Source of the DNA: Acanthococcus lagerstroemiae
Lineage: Eukaryota > Arthropoda > Insecta > Hemiptera > Eriococcidae
NCBI GenBank assembly: GCA_031841125.1
Contig: CM063110.1
Coordinates: 38,703,214 to 38,767,213, forward strand
Direction: 5' to 3'
DNA length: 64,000 nt
Shown: positions 12,059 to 24,281 of the stretch, one piece after another
Layout of the letters: every line of letters starts with the position of its first letter
Numbering within the stretch: position 1 is the first letter of the stretch
Made by a program: the position numbers and the translations under genes
Notes under the pieces: generated by a model
The model's input: the letters and a program-made list of their open reading frames with translations, nothing else
Told to the model about the DNA's origin: nothing
Databases searched by the model: none

Positions 12059-12768
12059 CAAGACTGGGCTTTGTACGTTAGTACCGAAATGACCGTGGTC
12101 TCGAAAATTTTTGTTTTACTTCTTAAGTTTAGATTTCCTTTTAGTAAAAGTTTTTGAGCTCAGAATGCTATCCACGCGTTTGCTCTTCTGCATTCAATTT
12201 CCTCATCCGTTTTATTGTCAAAAGACACTTTTTGTCCCGGGTACTTGTACTCCGGGACTACTTCAATTTATTTCTATCACCCAAAAGGGAGAGATAGTCA
12301 AGATTTTTGTTTTTGACAGTTTTATAGCCAGTCCTACCTTCTCGCTTTCTCTCCTCGGGTCTTCTGCCATAGTCTGTAGTTCGGTTTTGGTTTTAGCGAT
12401 AATCACTATATCATCCGCGGATCTGAGGTGGTTCAAATCCATAGGTTTGCTGAAATAGCGCCCCCTAATCTTGATACCTTCCTTTCCCAGTTGATCTGCC
12501 AGAAAACTTCCTCCAATTCAGCATTAAATACACTGGGGGTAAGGGGAGCCCCTTGTTTGACTCCCCTATTGATATAAATTTTGCCCGTGATCTTGTCCAA
12601 TTTAATAATTGTATCCAAATTTGAATACATATTGTTTAGAACTTCAATAAATTTTTGTGGAACCCCTTGTTTTGCCAGAATTTTCCAAGTGCTGTAATGA
12701 TAGAGGGAGTCAAACGCTTTACTGAAATCAACCCTAAAATCCTTGAAGGCTCTGATGACTTTAGCTTT
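12059..12768 (-). pseudogene. RTE-type LINE reverse transcriptase (part 1)
   Basis: The minus-strand translation gives reverse transcriptase motifs in order: motif A 'VDFSKAFDSL' (about 12700-12733), motif B 'INRGVKQGAPLTPSVFN' (about 12535-12590), motif C 'SADDIVIIAKT' (about 12390-12422), then 'SKTKILTISP' and 'VISVLTYKAQSW'. The usual sequence around motif C is F/YADD, so the first residue is altered. Spacing and 'LEEVFWQINWE' fit the RTE clade. The 5' end is cut at about 12768 by the next repeat and the 3' side by the element at 11256-12058. It carries frameshifts, for example in the 12100-12300 segment. Confidence 0.85.
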
Positions 12769-13030
12769 GGCTTTACCAAAAATGTAATTTTCTCAGCTTC
12801 AGTAATTTCTGAGATGTTGGATAATATTAGCCTAATATTATCATCATACTGGTGTACATTTCACAAATTACCAGAGCCGAAGAAATTATATTTTTGGTAA
12901 AGTCAGAGCTGGAGTAATCAGAGCCTCTAAAAATTGTTTACCGGAGCTGAAACCAGAGCCAATGAGCCGAAGCCCGATAAAAATTATTATTTACGGAAAC
13001 TAGAGCTGAAGCCTGGTAACTGTTTACTCA
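12769..13030. repeat. AGCCGAAGC-type word array
   Basis: Repeated 'agagccgaag', 'agagctgaagcc' and 'gtttaccgg' words fill this stretch and abut the truncated 5' side of the LINE. Same word type as 11256-12058 and 38870-40335. No target duplication recognised. Confidence 0.5.
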
Positions 13031-14228
13031 AATCTAGGACACATTCTAATTTTTATCAGCAAAGACTGAGGATCGTAATCACACTCCGTTACGAAGATAC
13101 GTTTGTTTTTGTGAAGTGATGATATCAGTTGTTTTCAGTTACACTGCGCAACGAATTTTGAACTTATCTGGTGCCTCCAAGAAGTGTTCCCAGTTTTTGT
13201 CAGCCCATTTACCACACTGACTTGGAATCTATCACCCATTTTTTCTTTAGACCCTAATTTGTTCCATAAATAGCCTCTGGAATGGCTAACTGACCCATTT
13301 TTGTATTTTTCGGCTCATTCCTGACACATTTACAAACCAAGTCTCTAGACTATATTTTCACGTTGGTTTCGAAACTGCCAATCAAGTTTGGACATTGACA
13401 GCTGTTCTTGCTAAAATGGTCTTCGAACACTTAAACTAATTTTACACCATTAATATAATTTTAAAAAACGTAGTAAGTATTTCTAAATATTTTACTTTGT
13501 TGACTAATCTGACCTCGATTTCGATTAAGACTATTTTCTATTCTAAAACCGGCCTTTTAACGGGGATCAATGTCTAGATTAAAATCGTAAATTAAAAAAC
13601 CGAATACAGAGAACGGTACAGTGATCCTGAATCTGCGAAAGAATTAAGCTTTTTTCGCTCATTATAAGATGGTTTGGCATCCAGTAAACAGGAGTTCCCT
13701 GTGGGAACAGAATAGGAAAAAGTTTTGTAAGTCCCAAATTGTGACTGGACAAAAGAAATCTCAGGTCTTGAATGATGGGTCAAACATTTTCAACATGGCT
13801 CCGGGGAGGGGGATGTATTTCCAAGTTACTCTTATCGAAGCCACTGTTAACATTGCACCAAATCAAACATATCACGATTCAAAGATATGAGATCACTGAG
13901 AAATCATTTGATTTTCGATCTTAATTTCTTCAGTTTTTTACCAATGTTGGATCTAAAAATTTTTGTTTGAAGAGGACATAATTTTTGTACCCGCCTCCAC
14001 TATTCCTTCTCCTCCCGTTCTTCCATAAATATACATACATTAAGAAAAATAGAGCCATCTTTTTTTCCCCCTTGAATTTAATGTTGCTTGGGTTTAAGAA
14101 AAAAGGAAAACCCTAAGCGGTCAGTGAATATCAATGGAGCCAAGGAAATTACAGGGTTGGACTCCCTAGATTCATCATAATGATTGAGACAAATGTAGCT
14201 CAGCATAAGACTTTTTTTTCAGTTTCAC
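13031..14228. other. Non-coding, no gene recognised
   Basis: Ordinary AT-rich DNA. Frames at 13592-13783 (minus) and 13669-13890 (plus) overlap each other on opposite strands and have no motif. A T-run at 14211-14219 precedes the LINE fragment. Confidence 0.4.
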
Positions 14229-14935
14229 TTAGTAGCCACAACGAGACGCGTGACCTACGCATTTCTACCATCCATCAAAGATCGAATAAATTTAAGACAC
14301 CTCACCCCTAATTTCTTCATGACTCAAATAATGTCTGGGCACGGCAACTTCTCACTCTATCTGAATAAATTCAAAATCAAGGAATCAGCGACGTGTGAAG
14401 AATGCCAAAGTGAGATTGACGATGTATGGCACACACTATTTCACTGTGAGAAACATGCTGTTCTACGCAACAAATATCAAAATTTAATCACCAAAATTGA
14501 AAACTCAGGAAACTCACTTTTGTGACTTAACAAAAAAGAACTCACAGATTTAAACACTTTGATGGTTGGAATTATGAAAAATAAAACTAGCTTTGAAGGA
14601 CGAACATAACATAAGGGAAAGGGGAAAAAAAAAGGAAAAAGGAAAAAGAACTGATAAATAATTCAGTAGAGGCAACTACAGCTATACTACTTGTCATAAT
14701 ACAAACATAGTCTTAGAATACTACAGCCATACAATTTGTGATAATTGTACAAACATAGTTATTGTTTATTCCCTAAGCTATGTAAGGGGAGAGGGATGAC
14801 GGGGTTTAAGCAACGAAGCTACACCAAACCTTCCCTCTCCTTATTATTATTATTCTTATAAATAAAAAAATTAATTAATTAATTAATAAAAAATAATAAT
14901 AAAAAAAAAATAAAAAAAATCTATCGTAGTCACAG
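14229..14935 (+). pseudogene. R1/I-type LINE, C-terminal fragment and 3' end
   Basis: The translation 'RRVTYAFLPSIKDRINL', then 'SGHGNFSLYLNKFKI' and a C-x2-C...H-x4-C zinc-knuckle-like motif ('CEECQ' ... 'HTLFHCEKH') is the C-terminal region typical of the R1/I/Jockey group (canonical: TGHG.F..YL..F). An in-frame TGA interrupts at 14523, and the frame continues to 14607 ('ELTDLNTLMVGIM'). The 3' untranslated region runs to an A/T-rich tail with 'ttaattaattaattaat' and an A-rich stretch ending near 14922. The copy is 5'-truncated to about 700 bp. No TSD was found. Confidence 0.8.
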
Positions 14936-15597
14936 AACGGTGACAACGAAAGATAACTATTTGAATATTCTATCCCTCTTGCTCGTAATCAGAAATACCG
15001 AACTGGACAAACAAAGAGAGGAAAAAAAATTTAATTTAAGATTTTTTAAGCCATCAGAAAATACAACACTAATTAAAATCAAAATCATAGAACGATTTTC
15101 TGAAAATAATTTAAAACCGTGAGCAAAATCATTATTTTTGGTCATTTTAAAATCACAGAAGTTACGAGGAAAAAAATAGTAAAAAAACAACAAAAAACAT
15201 AAAATCAAACAGAAACTGATTTAAAATTAATGATTTCGTTTATTTATTTATTTTATTCTTCCTTCTGATTTATGATACTGTTTAGTTCTCTCCGCAATCT
15301 TTTAGATTTTTAATGAACACTTGAACATTTTGTACCAGAAAAAAAAAATTTGGAAAATATGTTCAATATGCTGGAATATAAACTGAACATGCTTGATCTC
15401 GAATGCTTGAGCATTGTGCATCACTGATATTAAAAAATAAACTTCAGAAAGCGCATTATTTTTCTGACTTAATTTTCATTTACGAATTTTTTCAGTTTGA
15501 CCGAAAACTAAACTGCATAATTTGGCCAATACACTTTTCGAAGAACCATTTTGATTAAGTGCCTGTATATGAAAGGAAACAAAAGAAAACCTTCTAA
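14936..15597. other. Non-coding AT-rich DNA
   Basis: No gene or shared repeat recognised. Very low GC; short frames on both strands mirror each other. Confidence 0.4.
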
Positions 15598-15815
15598 CTT
15601 GTTGGATTTTTCCAACTCGCCTGACTGAAATGGTAATTTTCCCAACTGCTGAGTGGAGAATTCCTACAGGAGAGGGGTGTAAGTCCCCCCTCCCTTAATT
15701 GGTACGTCCCTAAACAAGTTCCCCGATTTTGATCAAAATTATAGCATATGACTTTTCCAGGCTGACAAATTTCCCTGACTTTTCTCGGTTTTTCAGAACG
15801 TGGCTACCCTGTTTT
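15598..15815 (-). repeat. Dispersed repeat, inverse copy of 63863-63990
   Basis: The phrases 'ttggatttttccaactcgcc', 'tgactgaaatggtaatttt', 'aattcctacaggagagg' and 'ggtacgtccct' occur in the same order, reverse-complemented, at 63863-63990. The right part ends 'aacgtggctaccctg', a hAT-like end resembling 'aaagtggccaccctg' at 44112-44126. Confidence 0.6.
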
Positions 15816-17189
15816 TACTAAAACATTAGCACTAAAAATTCTGGTCATTTAGGTTTCGAGTCAGTTTATACTCCAATTTAATATTAAACAGTTTAATTTC
15901 GCAATCCGGGTCAATGACCCCCAGAACCAGTTTCAATAAAATGAGGGAATGGGGTGAAAAAAATTAATTTGAGATGGAAGTTGATTCATGGGGGTTTGAG
16001 GGTATTCTAAAAGTTTTTTCTACAACCGGGGAGCTGTAACCAGGTATTAGTCTTCAATTTTCTTTTATAAATTATTTTCCATTTTAAAAGTCACTAAACT
16101 TGATTTTGAGAGTGATTTTCGGATGCTACTCACAGGGAGTCAAACCCAAATAACAATCAATTTACTGAGAAACCTTATGGTAGACCAGGATACTTGTGCA
16201 GAAACAATTCTAGTACTTTCAAAAGTTTATCAATGCATTACTCAATTATCCTTTATCCACTTCACATCGTGAAATACACAAAACAATTTTAAAAAATACT
16301 ATTAACACGACATTAAAGATAATCAAATTTTCTGTTTATCAGAACAAAGAATCGACAGTTTTCAAAGCTCCTGACAGCTTTGTAACGTTATCACTTTTCC
16401 AGGGGATGGGGAGGGTAACTCGCATTCAGAAGCAATATGACGATTTTAACTTTCAAATTTCAGCATAAAACCAAAACGCATGGTTTTAAATTTTAATTTT
16501 CGTGAATGAATTGAGAAAATTAAATCGACTGAAGGGGCAAACTGTTAGTTCAGACAGTAACGCCCTCACTGTACCCCCCCCCCCTTCATCTGGTACGACT
16601 CTTAAATTAAATTCAAAATTATTACTCTAGAAATTGGAATCCATTTCTAAATAATATATTATTGGATATATAAATGAAATGGTAATGCAAACTCACGAAA
16701 TGGAAAATCGCAGCATAATAAAGTGCAAAAAATAAAACCGCTAGAATATCATAACACAACTATAATTATAAATTTGAATTCAAGTACATACAACGTAAAG
16801 GAACTGACAAACTCGATGTAGATGCCCCTTTAAAAATATCGAATGCATGATATCAAGAAACATCGTCTTTGTTTTCCCTATGCGACCGCACCATCTCACC
16901 TTGACTGACGAGATACATGTATTTTCTTAACCTTTTTACACAGACTAAAAGGGCGTGATATTGACGTGCCGAAAAAGTGAAAATGTCTCTTAACGCGCTG
17001 AAAACATGATTAAGGTTATAACCAACTTTCCATGTTGATAACAAAAAGAAATAAACGAGAAATAATTAAACACTAATTTGCCCATTGGTAATATTTTTGG
17101 AATACCTCCAAGAACGCTACAATAAATTCACTTTTTTAAAACCCGCAATACCGTAGTTTAATTTAGACTCCATAAGATTATTCAAGAAT
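15816..17189. other. Non-coding, no gene recognised
   Basis: AT-rich, with a C-run at about 16573-16584. The phrase 'gtcactaaacttgattttg' near 16091 resembles the ~130 bp satellite relics. No coding signal. Confidence 0.4.
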
Positions 17190-17680
17190 TTCAATACTTA
17201 GTGAAGACGAGTCAAGACCGTACTAAGGTTTGTTAAAATTCGGTCAAAATTCGTTCAGACTCACCCGAGTCATGTTAAAACGCATTTAGACCAGTTCGAA
17301 TTGTAAAGGCTCTCCATCAGTGTCTAATATTCAATTAAAAGTCGTTATAACTCGTTAGGAATGAAGACTCATGAAGACTCTTCGACACTCGACTCAGACA
17401 TACTCGTAATATCAAGATTCGTTGGGATTTACCAAGTTCGGCCTCGTTCAGATTCTTCAGGAAACTTTCATGATTCATTATGATTTCTTAAAACTCCCTC
17501 TCAACATTCATCACGACTTATATGAAATTAATCACGATTCTTCAAGACACTTTGATACTCGATTAAGACTTACAAAGATCCTATTAAGACTAGTCAGGAT
17601 ACCATCAGGACTCACTCATTCAAACTCTGTTAACACACGTTGAAACTATTTTTTGAGACTCGCTTACACTCAATAAAATT
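17190..17680. repeat. Degenerate short-period array of 'caagactcgtt' words
   Basis: Over nearly 500 bp the strings 'gactcgttcagactc', 'aagactcatgaagactc', 'cacgattcttcaagac' and 'cgattaagacttac' recur every 10-25 bases with heavy divergence, all in one orientation. It is an old minisatellite. The 73-codon frame here (17422-17643) follows from low stop density in the repeat. Confidence 0.6.
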
Positions 17681-17929
17681 TGATGCGGTTATGTTGCGTC
17701 GTAGGTTTGTACAAATTTACAACTCATGAAAACTGGCAGGTACCAAATCAAGCTTTCACCCCTGTTCAAGTTGATTTTTTTTTTGACATTTTCACGTCTT
17801 TGATTTGGCACATGAACGAAAAAAAAAAACGTTACTTCATGAGCGTTAATTTAGAGCATCACAAGAAAAGAAAAAAAAGGCAAAAGAGGGTTTCTTTTTG
17901 AGCGTTACTTCTGAGGCGAGAATCGAAAT

Positions 17930-18190
17930 CAAGGCTCTTCATGGTGATAATTCAGTTCAGTGGTTGACATTTCCATGGAAATTTATTTTTCTTCCAGCAA
18001 TGGGTATAACTGAGAGAAAACCGTTACGCTGCCCCTAACACGAAGCCAGTCCGTATGATTTGCTCTTCAGGGTGACAATTCACTTCAGCGGTTGACATTT
18101 TCATGGAAAATTTTTATTAACAACATGGCTGCAGAATGCAGTCGCGCAGCTACAACACCAACACGGCTGCAGACTGCAGTCGCGTCGATA
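17930..18190 (+). repeat. Foldback-family modules, tandemly duplicated
   Basis: The module 'gctcttcatggtgataattc...ggttgacatttccatgg' (17934-17990) recurs 128 bp downstream (18062-18118). A pair of 'ggctgcaga[ac]tgcagtcgcg' units follows at 18126-18185. The family also occurs at 6724-6910 (inverted) and 58720-59075. Confidence 0.55.
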
Positions 18191-18466
18191 TTAAAATCGA
18201 GACATAAAAACGCTCTCCCGTGATCGCAGATCCGTCTGCGACATGTTTTCAAGGTGCTAGTGATTCTGATCACTTTTGGTTCGAATTAGTAGTTTTCGGT
18301 CGTTTTGGTCTCAATTTTGGGCAGATATAGATAGTTTTCGTTTATGTATGATTCTAGTTGTTTTCTATTATTTTTAGTCAACCTCCTCCCAATTTTTCTT
18401 TATATTATTTCAATGCCCCCCTTCCCGCCAAATTATATGGTTATGGGTGGTTGTTGCTTTCATTTT

Positions 18467-18713
18467 GACGCTGTTTAACAAAAGGGAACTAACCCACAAA
18501 ATTCGCTTTTTGAGAACACGTGATTCGAAGTTCAAGAGCCATATAGAAACTATATGGCATTGCGTTTACTGATAAGCTTTTTTCAACGTGAGTACACATT
18601 TTTGTATCGGGGGCCCAATTTTGAAAAATTCTACGTTTTATGCTCTTTCCAGCGATACTAATAACTCATTTTGTTTACAAATGTGGGTTAGTTCCCTTTT
18701 GTTAAACAGCGTC
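18467..18713. mobile_element. 250 bp MITE, copy 2
   Basis: Starts 'gacgctgtttaacaaaaggg' and ends, inverted, 'gacgctgtttaacaaaaggg', a perfect 20 bp TIR. The body aligns with 11701-11950 over its whole length with scattered substitutions. Flanks 'catt' and 'attt' give no clear duplication. Non-coding. Confidence 0.75.
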
Positions 18714-21700
18714 CATTTGATCTGGTTTCTGTTTACGGATTCGATTTCGAACTATTTCAAAATTATTTCAATAATTTTCATCAGGGATGAACGAAAATTT
18801 TCAGAGCAGATGAGAGCAGTTTTCTTCCGTTTTCATTCTCCTCCTAATGGACCCTACAGTACGTTTTATTTTGAAATTTCAGAATTTTATGCATTGTTAC
18901 GTGCGCAGAATTCTGTTCTTTTAAGAGGATAACAATGTCAAAATATTCGACTCACGGTGACTGTTTTTTAAAATAATTTTCGCATCAAAAATGAAAACTT
19001 CGAGAAATTTGTATGACTTTTTCAGCCAAGACTCGTAATTTTTCCTAATATAACAGGGCCCAGAAATAATTTTCTTTTCACATTTTGAAAAGGACTGGAT
19101 TGATTTTTCGTCCTTCTCCCTTCCTCCACCTTCTATGGTTCTTATGCTATCTTTGTGATTGATGGTATAAATCGGTTCAGACCTATTTTTCGCAGGGTGG
19201 GGGAAATGGATTCTCCTCGGTATTTTAGTTCGGAACCACTCTCGTTTAACTTCGGACCATGGGACAATCTACAGAAACTGAGAATATTAAAATGACACTT
19301 TTTGTTAGTTTCTTTTTTCTTCTTCAACCCCCTTCCACTTCCCCATCTAATAATATTCAGTTAATATGTAGTAAAGAATATTCAACAAATTTACAAAGCA
19401 AGAGCATCGAAATTCAAGTAGGGAGACGATTTTTATAAATTCTAGCCGCCCCTCCCCCTCAAAAAAGTTCTGGTTGCGTCCCTGGTTGAGAAGGAGCAAA
19501 AAATGAATGATCCTTCAATATTACAGCTGCTGGGTGATTATACAAAAATGAAGCACCCTGTTTAAATAATATGTCACATAAAAATTACTGTCCAGAATTA
19601 CGAGAAATATAAGAGCAGCAACGAGATTTTAATATACCTGATAACATTTCTTACTGCCTAAAACTACGCCTCATGAAGCAGGAACAGGACAGTAAGATTA
19701 CCTCAAACGAAGAAGAGTAGGCGTTGGGAATTTTTCAATGTCAGATTTCTATTGTAACTTTTGGATTTTTTAAACATAAATGCTGTAAGTAATGTCTCAT
19801 CATTTTATTTTAACTTTTGGATCCTCCCCCCCCCCCATATAAATGATGTCTGTGTGTATTGTGCGTAAAAGTCCCTTCTATGAGAGATTTCGGATGAACA
19901 GTTTTGGATAAACAGATTTTGGACATTATTTCCCCGGACAAAATGAGTCGTGGACGTAATGTCTCACTGGACGAAAGGTCGAGTGGCCAAAATAAGCGAT
20001 GGATAAAATTTTTCTGAATGAAAAGAAGGAGAGCCTGATATGGATTTTTGGGAAATTTAGAGACCCGATAGGTACCCTATTATACACACCTAAGTAACTC
20101 CAGATAGCTAATATTGTCTTCTTATCGAATTTCCAATATCAAACGTCAATAATCCATATAAGTTAGGGCAAAAATAGGCTTAGTTGTGCATCAATTCATA
20201 ATGTATAGTAACGTAAGTCCACAGCGATTGAGAGTTTGCTCGATTCATCAGGAGGCACCAAAACTGTCAAAAATGGTTTATTACTTACATTATTACAAAA
20301 CCACGTTCAGTTCCGAAGAGAAGCCCATCTAATTTACTACAAGGTTAACGAACATTTTTCTTATGACAACAAGTGCGCTACAAATGGCGGGTAAGCGCAG
20401 CGTCCTAAAGAATAAATTTTCATGTGTTCATACCGCGAGTACCTGGACATTATCTGCACATTTAAGTGTAATACTGAAATACACAAGAAAATTTGTCATC
20501 TAACTGTAACGAATTTTCACATTATGGGGGGGGGGGGGGGTACAGCGCTTTTTTCAATTTGGTATACCTATCCTGCAGATCTAATCAACAATCCTGAAAA
20601 CACTAGTGTGTGTACAAAGTAGTAAAACATAGCTTTTATGGAACCCTAAGAGGAAAATTCATCCTCGAAAACCCGTCTTCAGGGTACCTATGCTGGAAAA
20701 GGCACTTATCACTTATTAGAAGCAACAAAATCATCACTTAAAAATCATGATTTTTCAAGATAATATTTCAATGATTTGATTGACTGTAATTGTGGTTGCA
20801 AAATTCTTGAATGAAAAATATTGCTAACTGTCTGGTAATAGGTTTAAGTATGTAATTTTGTAGTTCTGAGGGAAACACAGTCTCGCTGTATAAGTAATCA
20901 GAAAAACAATCTTTTTCGCGTTATGACTTTATAATATTCAATTTTTTATTGTAGCATTCAATGAGCCATATTTCCGGCACAATCAATCAATTTGACTTTT
21001 TCCAGTTTTTGCATAACACAGTGACGTCAAAATTGTGGATTAAGCCTATAACTACAGCGGACACCACACTAAGAAGACATGGGCTGGGTACCCCTAAAAG
21101 TAGGGTGAAAGTAGGTACACACTGAATTAGTAAGGTTACACCCAAACGATGCTATCACAAACCATGCGCGGCCTAGTGGTGGCATGTAAACACAATAAAT
21201 TCTGGAGGGGGCTACGTTTACCGGCCATTTATGGTACAGCTACTGCCCCTACGGAGAAAATACATAGAAGTTATTTCATAGTAATTTAAATGTTCTTCCA
21301 TTTTGTAGCCAAGATTCAGACGAACAGAGCTACGAGCGAAAAAACCAACTTTGGTGCTTCCTGGTCAAGTTTATCCTCAATCGCAGTGAATTTTTGATAT
21401 GTTACTACGGAAAGTACTTCAAATTTTTGGAACCTCAGGAATTAATGCGCGAGTCAAATCCATTTGGGCTGGATTACGAGTATCCTGAAGTTACTTCACA
21501 AAGGACTGAGATAAAACCATGACTGTAGCTATAGCGGGAGGCTAACGCCCCAATGTGGTTAAAATGGGTATTTTCACTTAAATTTATACAAAATTCAGCA
21601 ATTTTCCACTCGCTCTGCTAGAACTCCCTTCTTTTCAGCGACCTACTCACGGTCTTTGGTAGGACCATAGGCGTGGGAAGACGGAGGTAATTTGAATCCC

Positions 21701-22149
21701 ACTACCACCAGTACAATCGCCCAAATATACCACTTCCACGAAAGTTCTCTCAAGATTCGACACTTCTAATGAAACTGCGAACACACGAATACTTAATGCC
21801 AGTCCCTTCTCTGCACACACGCTAAAATTGCACTACAAGTTACTCATTTCCCCTAGTGACAAAATAACATCAAATCAAGCAGCTGAGCAAACAGCAATCA
21901 ACCAGATCAACATCATTATGAATACTGTTTACCATACTAGGACTACCTTACACTCGAATTAATCGTGGTTAACGTGGCTGAACATTCGAATACTCCAATC
22001 AGACTGAAGAATTCATCTTCTCGTCTTCTTCAGTATGCAAGTCAGTAACCAAACCAATACGAAGCTCGATAGCATACCAAACGACCACATCAGGACGAGA
22101 GATCACTGACACATATAGCCACATACATCACATGCCTGTCACTTAGAAT
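18714..22149. other. Non-coding, no gene recognised
   Basis: Mixed AT-rich sequence. Notable items are a hAT-like end 'ggttgcgtccctg' near 19481, a C-run at 19825-19834 and the longest G-run of the window (14) near 20526-20539. No splice-flanked open frame or transposase motif was found. Confidence 0.35.
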
Positions 22150-22880
22150 ATGCAACGACCGCAACAAAGTAGGCCATATTTATTTTAAAAACTACACAAC
22201 ATATATTTCGCTATCCGAATACGGATAGATGACGAGTGACAACAACCTTCGAACGTAAAAGGTGATTTATATTTTATTAAAACTAAAAATGGCAATGACC
22301 CAATGATATAACTTATTACACTCGTACACGTAGTCCTATTGCCGGAAAATGAAACACAAGTTAGTACGCCACACAATGAACCATCGCCGAGCATTCGCTC
22401 ATTCACCAACAATGACGGAATGCAGAGGGCAGTAGCGAAGATTTATATTAATTTTTATACCAGAGCCAATCCATTTCCGCAATTGAAATCGAGAGAGCAG
22501 ATAGCCTGAGAGATACTTAACCGTTCCGGGCTTCATTCCATGAGGAGGAAATCACCCTTCGGAATTTCTCGATTTCTTATCTACGCCATGAGACAACCCT
22601 CCAAAGAAAGCGCTCGAGAATTTTAAAACAATATTGACTGTATGAGTCCCTTCTGATTCTAAATATACATCCTTACGCGTTCGTGTTTCCCCTTTCGAAA
22701 CTTTAGTCGACTCTTGGACTCGTAAATCACGAATAAAAAATATTAATAGTCCTCGAAGTTCGAGCCGCGGCAATGAATACATAAAAAGCCATCGCTTCTC
22801 GTTTATAGCATTCGTGCACCGAGGACGATTTCTCAGTCGATTACAACGCCTATTATGTTTAATTAAACGAGACTCGAAGA
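22150..22880. other. Unique GC-richer non-coding island
   Basis: Composition is more even and CpG-rich than the surroundings, with no shared repeats. Minus-strand frames at 22185-22412 and 22552-22782 lack motifs; a GT donor at 22668-22673 does not give a phase-compatible exon. Contains a TTAATTAA core near 22860. Possible regulatory DNA. Confidence 0.3.
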
Positions 22881-23844
22881 CTCGACATTTCTTTGATTAT
22901 AGGGAAAGTAACATCACTGACACTGTTCAAAACTGCTCAGAATAATGGGGGCTCGGTACAAAAAGCAGCCCCATGACATTACCATAATTTAAGGTTAGCA
23001 ACAAAAATTCTCAAATTTTGAGTTGCACGACACCTCATTTCTTCCCATTTTACTTATAAACAGCATAGATAAAATTTTAGCCTTCTCTGACTGGGGGTTT
23101 GAAGCTGGGATTCCTCTTATGGAAATATGCAGTCCAGCTTGTTACAACCTCACAAGCAGACAACTGACAAAAATAATGGGAAAAACCCAAAATATAGGTT
23201 CATTTGAAGAAAAAATTCAACTCGATGGACATTTTTTCAATAAAAATTTACTTTCAGGGAGTGCATCGGGGATTTCGAAATACAGGACTCCGGGGTACAC
23301 GGTACAGTAATGAAAAGATGTCTAGCCAAAAATTAGAAAATACTCAAGTGTAGTAATTCATTTCGGTACCAATTTTGAAATTCTTTAGGATGCATCTTCT
23401 AGGACAGAGGGATCACAGGTGGTCAAAATTTGAAAATTTGCGTTGAAATCTTCTAATATCCGAGGAAGGGCCTTTCCATAAAGCAATAAGCACATCCTCT
23501 CAAAATTGTTTAAGAAGCATAAAAAACTCTGTCTATCGATGTTAATTAATTTTGAGAAATTTTACAATCAAAACTGAAATACTTGCGATCATATAAAGTG
23601 AAAAAAAACGTCGAAAACTGAATTTACTGCGTTTTGGAATTGGAATGTATAGCGAATGAACTCACGTTTTAAAGATGAGCTTTTCCATTAGCAAGTATTG
23701 TGATAATAAGAGAGAACATATTCTTTTTCGCAATTCAACGAAGAGTCACTCATGTGCAGGGGGGTTGAAAATGTCATAAAAAAATCAACCCCAAAATCAA
23801 ATTAGCTACCTTAAAAACCTGGAAATCAACAAAAGTCCCAAATG
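22881..23844. other. Non-coding, no gene recognised
   Basis: A 95-codon frame at 23023-23310 has no motif and no splice borders consistent with the minus-strand gene. Nothing else supportable. Confidence 0.35.
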
Positions 23845-24281
23845 CAGGCTGACCACTCAAATTTTCTCTGAAAAAGGTGATAAAAGTGACCAATTTCGTA
23901 AAAAAAAGTGACCGAAAAGTGACCAAAAATCACCATAATTCCCATATTTTCGGCTAAAAATTATTCTCATTCAGATTTTATGTAATCTTCGGCTCTCCTG
24001 TCTTGAAAAAAACATACATCAAAAGTTTTTCGCAGCATCACATACTCTACTCACGCACACACTTGTCTTGTATACTTATATCACATATATTAGATTGAAA
24101 AAACATTTTTTTCAGGTTTTTTTCTCTCGATAAATTGATAATATAGTTAAAATGAGCATTTTTAAATATTTTTTTAAAGAAAATTTTTTTAAAAAGTGAC
24201 TTTCGTGACCAAATTTCAAAAAAGTGACCAAAGGTGACCAGAGGTGACTTAAGGTAAAAAAGTGACCGAGTGGTCAGCCAG
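23845..24281. mobile_element. Word-array DNA element (GTGACC family), compact copy
   Basis: The left end 'caggctgaccactc' and right end, inverted, 'ctggctgaccactc' form a 14 bp near-perfect TIR. 'caaatg' is repeated directly outside both ends (23839-23844 and 24282-24287). Each end carries an array of 'aaagtgacc' words (23880-23935 and 24190-24270), all pointing the same way. The middle is AT-rich with no coding. Related to 6287-9043. Confidence 0.7.

Noticed and set aside
17190..17680. Regularly spaced repeats as a CRISPR-like array
   Set aside because: Units are too short, diverged and unequal, with no constant repeat-spacer pattern; the genome is eukaryotic.
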